Shown one piece after another: positions 54,801 through 64,000 of a stretch of DNA of 64,000 nt. The stretch's first letter is position 1. The number at the start of each line of letters is the position of its first letter. Under the pieces are notes generated by a model. That model saw nothing but the letters and a program-made list of their open reading frames with translations. It did no database searches and was not told the origin of the DNA. Where the stretch lies: positions 31,907,622 to 31,971,621 of the forward strand of contig JAYGXS010000003.1 of the NCBI GenBank assembly GCA_036362985.1. Reading direction: 5' to 3'. The translations under genes were made by a program, and so were the position numbers. This DNA comes from Ligula intestinalis (Eukaryota > Platyhelminthes > Cestoda > Diphyllobothriidea > Diphyllobothriidae).

Positions 54801-57800
54801 TTTTTAAACGTATTGCAAATCATTTTTGTTTGTTTTTGTTATTACATAAAATACAGAAAAGCAGCATTCTTTTCTTAAACATAACCAAGTTTTACACATA
54901 ATACAGTACGTATGTGATTTATAGTGCTTATCCTGCGTTTGCTAATCAAGAACAAGTACTCTCCGGTTAGTACGCCCGCCGCTTATTAAGCCCAATTTGC
55001 TATGGGTCCGAGGTGGGCTTAATAACCGGCGACTACTGTAAAGGCAAGCTAACGTGCTTTAAATTAGCACGACACTCCAAAAGTTGTCGCTTTGAACACT
55101 ACCTAATAGCGGAATAGTAGGCTCAGAGAATCAGGTTACAACGCCTTCCCTATTAGTGTGACTCCTACGAAACTCCGAGCCGCTCCATTCTTAATTGGTG
55201 AAACCGTGGCCAATTGGGTGCGGACCGGGTCTGTGGCATACGTAGGGGGCTGTTTAGATTTGTCAGCCGGTCTCCTGGACTCTGTCCTGATACGGAGGTA
55301 GAGAAGAGAGAGAGCCTGGTAAATCCTGTGCACGAATGAATGAAAACGTTTACGTTCCAGGTCTTTGCACGGATAAGGAAGAAGAAGACCTGTCGAGCCA
55401 GGATCGATTTGTGTATTGTCCTGAGCTTTCGAACTCTTAAAGGAGTAAGAGCAAGTTTGAAAGCTCAGGTTAATAAACAAACTGATCCGTTGTTCGACAA
55501 GTCTAGACCCTGTGAAAGTCTACCATTGCCATCAACTACTTACCGTGCAAGTCGCCGACCCTGCTTTTGGACAGATTGCGGACGTCGTTACGATCAAACT
55601 GTTAAGCAGCCATATTGGATATCAGGCTAGGAAGAGCAGATATTTGATTGTGGGCCCAACTGATTATCGAGTTTAACCTTATCCTTTTTTCACGGACTCT
55701 TGCTACATGAACCGTTATCGGTAATATTTATCCAGATGCCATAATTTTTGCCGCAGAACTACCGAGAGCACTCTCCTATTCAGGAGTAACCAATGACACT
55801 GCTGGTAGTAGCAAAGCGGGAAGAATAAAATAACTTTTTGCCAGGATTTTCAAATCTATGTAAACCTATGTCAAGAGGCTATCTTCTTGCAAAAATCAGT
55901 CTCCCTCTTTTCATGATTATTCAAATCAAAACACTGGGTTCGAACCACTATCAACTTACTTTGAAACTTACTCTAAAACCCTAAACTGGAGCTTATCTAC
56001 CTAATAAACCAGTTGGATAGGACGAAAGCATGACATGTTTTTGCATAGACTGCTTTCTCTCCATCTGTCAAATAGGTGGGCTTGAACTGCAACAGGCCGC
56101 CCGACCTCGTCTCTCTCCTCCGACGTAATTGGCAGTCACCACAGAACCATTCTCCGGACCCCCCTACCAGCCCTGCCAGCTTTGCCAGCCCCGAAAAACC
56201 TTTCGACGAGGACTGCCGATCGAAAAAAGCGTCGAGGCAGCCCAAAGTGGACAACGACGGCCCTTCTATTGCCCTCCAGACCGACACCAGTTTCCAGGAC
56301 CTCAGACAGGAGCTGGAGGCGGCTCAACGTAATCTCAGCATGATGCAGTGCAGCCAGGGTGCCCTGAAAGCCGAACTCGAAGTTTCTGTAGGTCTCCTTA
56401 GCGCCCAACTATTTTCAACTACTCTCACCCCTATGTGTGTCTGTTCCAACACGTATTTGTCTCAAGTCTTGAAGCATGCATTTTATGTGTTTTTATTGAA
56501 ATCCTTGGGGAAATCGTTGAAAATCGCCTTCGTTTTAAGATCTCACCTGTCAATACTAAATAGGATAAGATATTTCGGGTATAATGCTTCGTTGTATTTA
56601 GCCTATACGGCCCGGACCCACGCGGAACATCGGTCAGGCTTCATTGTTTTGCGTACGAGCTTATAAGCGGCACTCCACCCCTTCTGCCTCAAAAGGGCGG
56701 ACCCAGTCACTTGCATGTTGTGCGAATACGGCTAATCTTTCCTTATGTCCGCGACCTTGTTCCCTTCGGACAGTAGTTTTGATTTGGAACTGACCGAAGG
56801 ATAAAAAAGTCCCTCCACTTGGCTGATACTTTCGTCGTTGCTAAGATCAGTCCGCAGTGTGCAGTCCGATGTTATGACCTACTTTGACGCTTAACCTAAT
56901 TAAAACATGGTTCTGAGTAGAAGTACGGCCTGAAACGGTTATGTTTCAATAAATTTACATTCTCTGTCGTTTGTGATCATAACTTGGCCGAGTGCGGTTT
57001 GACATGTGTTTGGATAATAGAAGCTAGCTTGCATCGGGAAACCAATGAATCACCTTGTGTCTCTTCCTGCTTGAATGAATACCTGATCTTCAGCGACAGG
57101 GATAGGAAAGTAGCAAAGCCCTGATTAACGGACTATTTAATGGATTTTGTTCCTGGACCATCTGCGCCGAGTACTTTTATGTTTCTCTTCCCAGATGGTG
57201 GGTCAGGGTAATGATTGGCTGAATGAAGGCTGAATGAGGCAACATTCTTGGCTTCTTTCTAACGTCGACTTTCGCCGTTTGTACATGTTGGAAGTGTGTT
57301 TACCGATCCGATAACGGAACCTGCTAGTTCTGATTAGAGTTAAATATAAGGCCCCAAATGTAGGTGAAGAAAAAAAGATGAACAGAGTTAAAACAAGGGA
57401 AAACTGGATGGCTCCTTCGATTTATTAGCTCTCGTCAGCCACCCTTACTCCACCCCGGTTCTCGAACCCAAAACTTCACTCTTAACATAATCCCGACCCT
57501 TACCTTAACCCTCACCTTCTCCCCACAAAGTTAAACCTTACCCTAAACTAAATCCTAACGCTCCCCTTTAATCCTGAACCTAAGTGCCCTGGAATTTGGC
57601 GCAAGGCCATATTTATTGTGGGCTGTTGATATTTGCGTGTCCCCATTAGGTGGCCATGCAAGTCATGCATGCCCACTTGAGGTTCAAACTCGAGTCCACT
57701 GAGCTCCAAACCCTGAATCACTGACTCCTGTCGGTTGCGATCGGCATATTACCTGTGTTAATAATGCCTTCGGCGATCGGGTAACCCAACCTGTTTATCC

Positions 57801-60800
57801 CACTGTTATGAACCGTAGGTAAGCCTGATCCTGACTTGCGACGAGTGTGAGCTTTAAACGCTTCACTAAGCAGTACACAGCATGGGGTCAGATATGGGAT
57901 AAACAGCGTGGGAGCACAGTCAGGCGGGTGGAGTAGTTTGCTAACTGTGGGATGTGAGAGTGGGAAGCATGAAGCAAGCCAGCACGCAATGGTAGGCATA
58001 GGAAGGAGAGGGCAGGACTTTTTTTGATTGCCGTTGATATCTGCACACGGCCGTGCTGTTCCCACCTATCACGCCTTATCTATTCAAGTCTGTTGATTTG
58101 CCGTTGCCCTATAATACGCAAATACCATTTGCAGCCTAGACGTTGCTCAGTGTTCAGTTTGTTCAGGATCTGATACTAACAACACAGTTACTAACCATAG
58201 TAATGAGAGGAAAAGGCGTTCACTGGGAGAGGTTTCTTAGAATTATGCGGTATCTGGGAGTGAGTTCATCTGTCTATCTGTCCCTAGCGACTTCAGCTTC
58301 TTGCGTACAGCGCTCCCTATGTGTCTCATAGGCCGTTCCCTCATATCGTGATGCTGCATCGGACCCGCGTTTTAATTTGACCTGTGTCCCCTCCCCCGTT
58401 CTCCTTGAAATAGCCTGTCTCCCATTAATATGTTGCATAGAACCAGAGAGGCGGGGATGAGAGAAATTAATGCGGCGATTGACTGAGAAGCCAGGTGACC
58501 TGCAGGTTTCCTGCATCTTACTAGAAGATCATCATCTAGGCCCACAATCTCAAAGGCGTCAAGGTTTGTCCTAAGCGCGCGGCGTCGATTCCTCCCTCTG
58601 GCTTTGGGTCCAGTCTTCACCTGACCAACTGATGCCTACGTATTCGCGTTTGCAACCATCTGCCATCCCACGTAGTTGTATACTCAGCAGCTGCACTGAA
58701 GTTGACAGACAATGGTCGACTTATCCTGCTTCACAATAAGGTCCTTTGGCTGCATCACTTGTCGGCGGCTGGTTAAATCAGACCTGTGCGCAACTCTCGC
58801 TCTGCGTAGCACAAGGGATCTAGCCGTGAGTTTCAAGATGCCCTCCGTCATGATTTTGCCTGAGCACATTCTTCATTCTGCTTCCTTCGCGGCATTCGAA
58901 TCTTCGGAACAAATGCTCGTGAATAGCCGTTGAGTCTGGGGAAGTAGCGAAGGCGCTTCATATGATGTCGTCTGGTGGCTGCTGCGCTGCAATGAGTTTT
59001 TTACCGGTCAGTATTGCGTCCGCACACAGTTTCGTTTGTGTTTCAACGGGGCTTGCTCGTCGGTTTTCCGTAGACTGTCGTTGATTACTTTCCGTCCGGT
59101 CAGCGGGAGACGAGAACACACAAGAACAGCAAAATTTATCCTCCATTTACTGTTCTTTTATGAACTGCAATTCGGAGATGGTCAAGTACTTTCGCTTTTT
59201 CTAGTAGGTTATTCTGTCTCGGTTGATGGTGACAAAGGAATTGTCAACGTGACATTGCTAGATCTGGAGTTTGTATTTCTCGAACAGCTGCCTTTCGGGT
59301 TTTCGCAGAACCGCCTCAACAAGAAGCTCATAGGTTTGTAAACCCACTGGATTACCCTTATTTGGTCATCTTGGCTCCCTTTGAAGGTAGAGAGTGCCTC
59401 AAGGCAGTGGCTTTTGAGCTCTGCAAGCGTTTGCGTTTTTGATCGGTGATCGTTCTTGTCCTGAGTTAGACATAGCATACCGCTGGGTATCTCGGTCACG
59501 AGGCCTTAAGTTCGAGTGAGGTGACATCAAATAGCATCGCGTTCTCATTCGGTCCGCTTGCGATCACCTTTATTTTGTTCGCTAACTACTCTGCTGAGTG
59601 TACTGTGGTTTGTGAGCCCGGGATTAGGAGCTTCAAGTTCTGAGATATCTAGTTTGAAAGCCCTTATGTGGACGTTCCAGAGGGAAAAATGAAGCTTTTG
59701 TAATTTGGCAAGCCGGAGAGTCGCACAACTGAACTTTAACATACAACAGTCTTCGATGGTGGTGACATTATCTTTTTAGGTGACCCAAAAGTCTGTTCAC
59801 CTTTGATTCTCAATCTTTAAGGAGCATGAAGTCGTTGTTTCGGTAGTTAACCATGTAGGGGGCGATGGTTAGTCAGCCTTTGTCAGCGGTCATAATGTCT
59901 ATGTCGCTGGTGCTTGTTAACTCCCTTAATACAAATTCTTCTTCTCTCACCAGTAAATAGATTTTCGATGCAGCAGCGCGGTGAAATAATGGCAAGATGA
60001 TTCAATTGGCCCCGTCTGTGACGCCGGTGTGACGTGGCACCGATTCCAAAGAAACAGTGAAGGTGATCGGATCAGCGTCAGTTATTTAAACCACATCCAA
60101 TTAGCAGAACTGTTGTTTGAAGCGGGATAGGCAAATTCTTTGAAAAGTTGTGTTTTAACATTTGCTCGGTCTTCAAGGCTTCTGTTCTGAAATTATCCAA
60201 TGGGTTTGTATCCCCGCTCGCCGGTTTCTCTCATCTCAAGGATGTCGATGAGTTCTTCAGTGCGCTGGCAATCGCCTCATCACAGTTGCGTGTAAGAGGT
60301 GGCGCATTATGTTCTGAGCACTGTAAGCGTAGTACTTTAACCGTAGGTGACAATCTTACATGAGCACCCATTTCATTCGCCGGTTTTATCGAACCATTGT
60401 GTTGGTCAACTCTGTGTTCACAGAAGGTTTGCGGAAGTGGCATTTTGGTATAACAAAGTTGGCTTGACATCTGTGGCGGAAACAAAGCTGTGCACAGGTC
60501 TTAGCTTTTCAGAAGACTGCTTTATCCTAGCGACAAGCCTGGCTTTACTGATGTATATTTTACAGAAGTGAGCAAATACTAAGGGTTTTGCTCCTCACAG
60601 GGGCCTCTCGATGTTCCTCAGTAAGTGAAGTGATCAGGAAGTGTCTTTTTGGGATCTGCCCTGAAACCGCAGGAAAAATTTGCGTCAGAGTCGAGCAACT
60701 TCTGCAGTGTAACCGTGGGGATGGGGGGTATGCAAGCCTGAGGTACGGACCAGGTGCACTTTAAAAAAATATCGTGCCTGGCCAACAGCTACGGCATACA

Positions 60801-61622
60801 ATGTTACCAAATGGCGCAACAACCCTTGACTACTTAATACTGAAGGTCATACTATGTCGATCCACTCTCAGAATGGCCCCAATATTTGTGGAATCGGGAT
60901 CTGGTGGTTTGTGGCACGCGTAGGCGCCCCGTTTTACCTATTTCAAACACTGCACGTAAACTCAACTTCAATTGTCATTATTTGACCTTACGCTAGATAT
61001 AATAGAGGCGGGAGCTCTGCGCCGTAAATTTACCAAAATGCGTCTTGTGTAGGTTCTGCGTGCCATTGCATCATTAATCGTCAGCTCACACGCTATCTTT
61101 CAATGTTTCTTCAGCATCAGCAAGTTGATGATCTACGCAGGAAGATTAGCCGTTTGGAGTCAGAGAATCTCAGTCTCTCCCAGGAGTCAACCTACTGGCG
61201 AAATCAACTTCTGTGCGTCAAACGGTGAGTCTTAACCCGATCCTGCACACTACGCGAATGCGCTGAATTTTGTTGATAGCCGACTAAGTGCCTCCCCCCT
61301 TCCCGATTCCTGTTTCACCCCACAACAGAGACTTCCCTGACCTAGTCACAGTGACCTCCAAGGTCGCTAAGTCTTCATCTCAGCAGCCTTCTTCTGCGGC
61401 GGCATCGTTGCTAAAGTCGGATTTCGATGCAGCCTCCAGCACTTCAGCAGGCATTTCCTCCGATAGTGAGACCGGCGCACCATCAAACGGCGGCAACCTC
61501 GGTTCGGAGGTGACAGTCGAGGAGAAGGAGATCTCGGATGTGGTAGAACAACGGGCAGCCGAACCAGCTCCTCTCCCAGTTCCACCGATTCCACCCAAAC
61601 CCAACGAGCCCCCTTCGAGGCG
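48832..61622 (+). CDS. RELCH: RELCH (KIAA1468) homologue, exons 1-7, continues beyond
   Basis: RELCH is a Rab11-binding LisH, coiled-coil and HEAT-repeat protein involved in cholesterol transfer between recycling endosomes and the trans-Golgi network. Exons: 48832-49168, 49196-49273, 49753-49944, 50547-50740, 56076-56387, 61115-61224 and 61329-61622. All are GT-AG and every junction keeps the frame (505 codons). Exon 1 has the first LisH-like motif (LAKYLLKENLLLTALEYHY, then FFENPSNF). Exon 1-2 has SVSTLDSMD, then VLEFELRKKNEEIRNLRDLL, starting the coiled coil. Exon 4 has the second LisH (IRFLINEHLLSSGYKLTAVQ, then DLDDWAD). Exon 5 opens VGLNCNRPPDLVSLL and ends in coiled coil. Exon 6 is coiled coil (DLRRKISRLESENLSLSQES). 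Exon 7 is Ser/Glu/Pro-rich, ending PPIPPKPNEPPSRR. The HEAT repeats of the family are absent and must lie past the window or in exons not found. The start at 48832 is the first ATG in frame before the LisH. Confidence 0.9.
49169..49195 (+). other. 27-base intron in the RELCH-like gene
   Basis: GTTTGATTTGG...TATGTTAG is bounded by AAAG and TCCTTGAG. It is a multiple of three and has no stop, so the unspliced frame stays open and inserts the hydrophobic stretch GLIWFILML. Removing it gives NQVKVLEFELRKKNEE, which restores the conserved VLEFELRK motif. Splicing is inferred, not shown. Confidence 0.65.
49945..50546 (+). other. RELCH intron 3 with duplicated acceptor sequence
   Basis: CTTTTGTTATAGC followed by AAAA occurs twice, ending at 50511 and 50546. 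Use of the first site would bring in a TAG stop. The second joins in phase to the LisH exon, so it is the productive acceptor. Otherwise AT-rich with no other feature. Confidence 0.55.
52430..52770 (+). repeat. dispersed repeat, head A with second tail
   Basis: The head is at 52440-52495 (GTAGACTTGCGTTGCATCTA). The tail holds CCAGAATTTTAATACAGCTC and CACAGCCTGGGCC, shared with 5500-5600. Confidence 0.5.
54510..55038. mobile_element. 529-bp pogo/Tigger-type MITE with TA duplication
   Basis: The terminal inverted repeats are CAGTAGTCGCCAGTTAATAA at the left and, reversed, CAGTAGTCGCCGGTTATTAA at the right, continuing AGCCCAC in both (24 of 26 identical). TA flanks each end (54508-54509 and 55039-55040). 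Inside, units like GTTAATAAGCCCA recur: about five in the left 150 bases and three near the right end. No transposase frame is present, so it is non-autonomous. CAGT termini and TA duplication are typical of the pogo/Tigger branch of Tc1/mariner. Confidence 0.85.
57330..57720 (-). repeat. SINE-like or telomere-word-rich repeat
   Basis: On the minus strand, GGGTTAAGGTAAGGGTCGGG and related TTAGGG-like words follow a B-box-like GAGTTTGAACCTC (57685-57700). A similar mix of ATATGGCC...AAATTCCAG and AAGGGTTGAAG words occurs at 62640-62800. Probably a degenerate interspersed repeat rather than true telomere sequence. Confidence 0.35.
59690..60485 (-). pseudogene. possible Penelope-like element fragment
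   Basis: The minus-strand reading includes FVLRELTSTSDIDIMTADKG, a stop, LTIAPYMVNYRNNDFMLLKD. This resembles the ADKG...TVV....Y..KM..LL.D region ahead of the Penelope reverse transcriptase. Upstream pieces (LTRNCDEAIASALKNSS) are compatible, but nothing downstream is clearly alignable. Confidence 0.4.
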
Positions 61623-63540
61623 GTGAGTCCTCCATGACAGGCGGTTGCCCGAAGGGCTTATTTAACGCGCCTCTGCTATAGTTTTTTGACCTTCTGCCAT
61701 TTGCCGCGGCTGTTCTAAAATGTACCACCCTAGTGCGAAAACTCCTAGATGCACTGGAATGATTCGTCGTTCTTTTGAAGCTATTTAAGGACACTCTGGA
61801 GTTTTTAAATTGTTTAATCAGTAGAGGTGCATAACGTGGACGCAGGTTTTTTTTCAAAAAACACAGATGCAGGCATTTGTTTGACAGCTTAGGGACTGGA
61901 GTGTATATTTTCCCACCTTATTCTGCTCAAGAGGGCAACTTAGCTATTTAGCTCCACGCGGACGGCCGATTTGCGTTTCTCATAGTGGTTTTTCGAATAA
62001 ATCCTCCGGATAATTTGTGATTTTACCAGGGTGACTTGGGGACCGGCATTTGACTTCGAAGAATATCAGAATTAGTTAGGCAAGATCGGAAACTGCAGTG
62101 TTCTTGTTTAGTGCGCTTATCCAATCAAGTGCGCCTAACCGCAGCCACCAATGACACCGAAATCAGGGTTGCGCGTTGTGAAATCTAGTTGAGGTGACGT
62201 AATTAGGCGTACAAGCGGCAACAACTAATAATCGCGCAAACAGGTTTCCCAGTTCATATATTGGTTTTAAACTGGATGCGATTGTCTAAGATACTTTCAG
62301 CTACTGGCACATCTGTTATTGGAAGAAAAAGAAGATGTGACGACTAGAAAATATAACTCTTGTTCCAGTGGGTGCATATTCACTTCTATTGGCAGTCTGT
62401 TATTTCTGAAGAAAATATTGGGCGCATCATGGAAATTCGTTGCATTCAAAAATTGGCCTGAATAATCTTTCGTCGAAATTCCGTGAGATTTGAACTGGAC
62501 TCTGTAGAAGTGCTTGTGGCGCTGTGGCACTGAATAAAGTATGTGAAGCCCTCGATCCTTTAACTGTAAAGATTATATATGGACGAAGGAGTTACTGTTT
62601 CAATTATTCGAGTATGAATAAGTTATGGGTGACTTATATGGCCCCCAGCGTCACGATATGGAACCAGTAGCCACCCATAATACGGGTGGCTTTACCCTAA
62701 ATTCCAGAGAAAGAGGTTGTGGAATTTAATGTAAGGGTTGAAGTTACGATACGAATTAGGGGTGGGGTTAGCGGTAAGATGAGGATCAAGTTAAATGCTT
62801 GGGAATGAGTTGTACACTAGCATAATTAGCGCACGATCACCCGTATTGCGGGAGGTGGCGTCCATATTTCCGCGTCATGTGGAAGGATGTCATGGAAGCC
62901 ATCTTAACCCAATTAAAACTAGCACTTTGCCGTAGTTACTACACATAGATTTGTTTAAAGACATAGGGCATCTTAACGAGGTGTTTTCAAAGAGAGCTCA
63001 CAGTTGAAACGTGATACACAGCCGTCCAGTTCTTCGGGACATCAATCGATTTTTACGGGAGCCATACCAGGCCTGACATCTAGGACGGCTAGCGCTGACT
63101 CTGCTATTTGTGACGAATTTCACAATGATACCTTTATTGAGCTGCGCTGAATTCCTGTGTAGTGACGCATCTTGTGAGCCGCTGCCTCTATTTAAGTAAC
63201 CCCTTGATTGACAGGCCCAGCTCGTCACGATATGGGGCAGAATGAATGAGGTAGGTATTTATAAATCAACCCTACGGCAAATCGAAACATTCTGACGCGT
63301 TTGAATCCGTAAGGATTCGTTAAGAGTCGTGGCTTAAAAAATGCTACCCGACGGGATAAGTCAGACTACGTAGGACAGAATCAGGTTGCATCTGCTCCTC
63401 GTCGATGTTAACTTAGGCACACCCTCCCATGGGAAATTCCAGCTGTCTACGTAGTGGCTAGCGACGGTTGGGAGGCCATGTCAAAGTTCTTGCCCTCTCG
63501 TCCCAAAAACTGTGCCTCGGAATTTTGGGAAATGTGGTGC
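61623..63540. other. RELCH intron 6 onward; no further exon found
   Basis: The donor at 61623 (GTGAGT) is not matched by a recognisable next exon in the window. A CTTGTTCCAGTGGGTGCATA stretch near 62360 resembles the Penelope terminal repeat. At 62640-62810 there is a repeat-like stretch. Confidence 0.4.
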
Positions 63541-63549
63541 CTTACTTAC

Positions 63550-64000
63550 GTCTGGTTTAAAGTTACGTACGACAGTTTGACCACCGATTTCGAGGACGTC
63601 CGCTGTGTGTTGCAGGGACGGTGGATTGCGCTGTATTATGGTGAGAGTAGGCGTGCGTGGCATCTACATCACTCTCGGTTTCGAACCTCAATCTGAGCCC
63701 GGTGTAACGACAGGGTAAAGAAGACTGGAGATGGGGGAGAGCGCAGGTCCACGCACTGTGTCGCTACCAACAAGAAACAACAGCAAAGAATGGGGGGACG
63801 AGGAAAGCGGCTCCGATCTCAGCTGAATGGGAGTGCCCTAAAGGCCGCATTAAGTAGGTGCCTGAAATTACAGGCCAGTCAGCTATTCTGCTCAAACACA
63901 CACTGGGCTGATAGCAGGTTACCAGTTAGCGGGTCAGTTGGCAACCCTTCAGGCCACGGCTTTTAGCGCCCCGTGAAATCTTCAGGCTCGGTAGATACGT
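63550..64000 (+). repeat. dispersed repeat family A, cut by window end
   Basis: The upstream part has ACGACAGTTTGACCACCG and GGGACGGTGGATT. The head is at 63655-63725 (GCATCTACATCACTCTCGG). The middle has GGGAGAGCGCAGGTCC, and the tail has GTTGGCAACCCTTCAGGCCA near 63937. It is collinear with 35130-35600 and with the reverse of 470-1020. Confidence 0.7.

Larger units (their letters stand above)
50741..56075 (+). other. RELCH intron 4 (5.3 kb) with repeats
   Basis: This large intron holds a dispersed repeat at 52430-52770 and the pogo-like MITE at 54510-55038. Frames at 53608-53990 and 51999-52295 lack phase-compatible splice sites joining to the gene and were not taken as exons. Confidence 0.5.
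56388..61114 (+). other. RELCH intron 5 (4.7 kb)
   Basis: This contains G/C-poor unique-looking DNA, a repeat-like telomere-word stretch at 57330-57720, and a possible Penelope fragment on the minus strand at 59700-60480. No additional exon with matching phase was found. Confidence 0.45.

Noticed and set aside
57450..57590. Interstitial telomere array
   Set aside because: TTAGGG-like words are present but irregular and never form a perfect tandem run.

Overview
The window looks like intron-rich, repeat-laden nuclear DNA of a parasitic flatworm, most likely a cestode. This rests on the mix of CR1/Jockey-like and RTE non-LTR retrotransposons, Penelope-like elements with DKG and GIY-YIG motifs, a Helitron, tRNA-derived SINEs, and host genes with very short introns beside multi-kb ones. 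I could not run a database search, so the taxon is an inference from remembered family resemblance.

Three host genes are visible. On the minus strand, 13681-19602 carries five exons of a dimethylarginine dimethylaminohydrolase (DDAH) homologue; the last exon, expected to hold the catalytic Cys, was not found. On the plus strand, 20548-20935 holds the last two exons of an unrecognised gene. On the plus strand, 48832-61622 holds seven exons of a RELCH (KIAA1468) homologue with two LisH motifs. Its exon phases join perfectly, and the gene runs past the right edge of the usable evidence.

The rest is mostly mobile DNA. From 0 to 13 kb there are decayed fragments: a Penelope terminal-repeat inverted pair at 1.3-1.7 kb, a Penelope GIY-YIG fragment, an RTE reverse transcriptase remnant at 9.9-10.8 kb, SINEs and dispersed repeats. 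From 21 to 32.5 kb there is a stack: reverse transcriptase fragments, a 1.3-kb repeat copy, a 400-base assembly gap, a CR1-like element with ORF1 and ORF2 on the minus strand, a second copy of the 1.3-kb repeat, and a decayed RepHel Helitron on the minus strand (27345-32449) with a clear hairpin plus CTAG 3' end. From 33 to 34.7 kb there are more reverse transcriptase scraps. From 37.2 to 47.8 kb, CR1-like elements are stacked almost end to end, including one with an uninterrupted 568-codon reverse transcriptase frame.

Inside the large introns of the RELCH gene sit a 529-bp pogo/Tigger-type MITE with TA target duplication, a dispersed repeat and a possible Penelope fragment. The window ends in another copy of a repeat also found at 0.5-0.9 kb and 35.1-35.6 kb. 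No CRISPR array, rRNA or convincing functional tRNA gene was seen.
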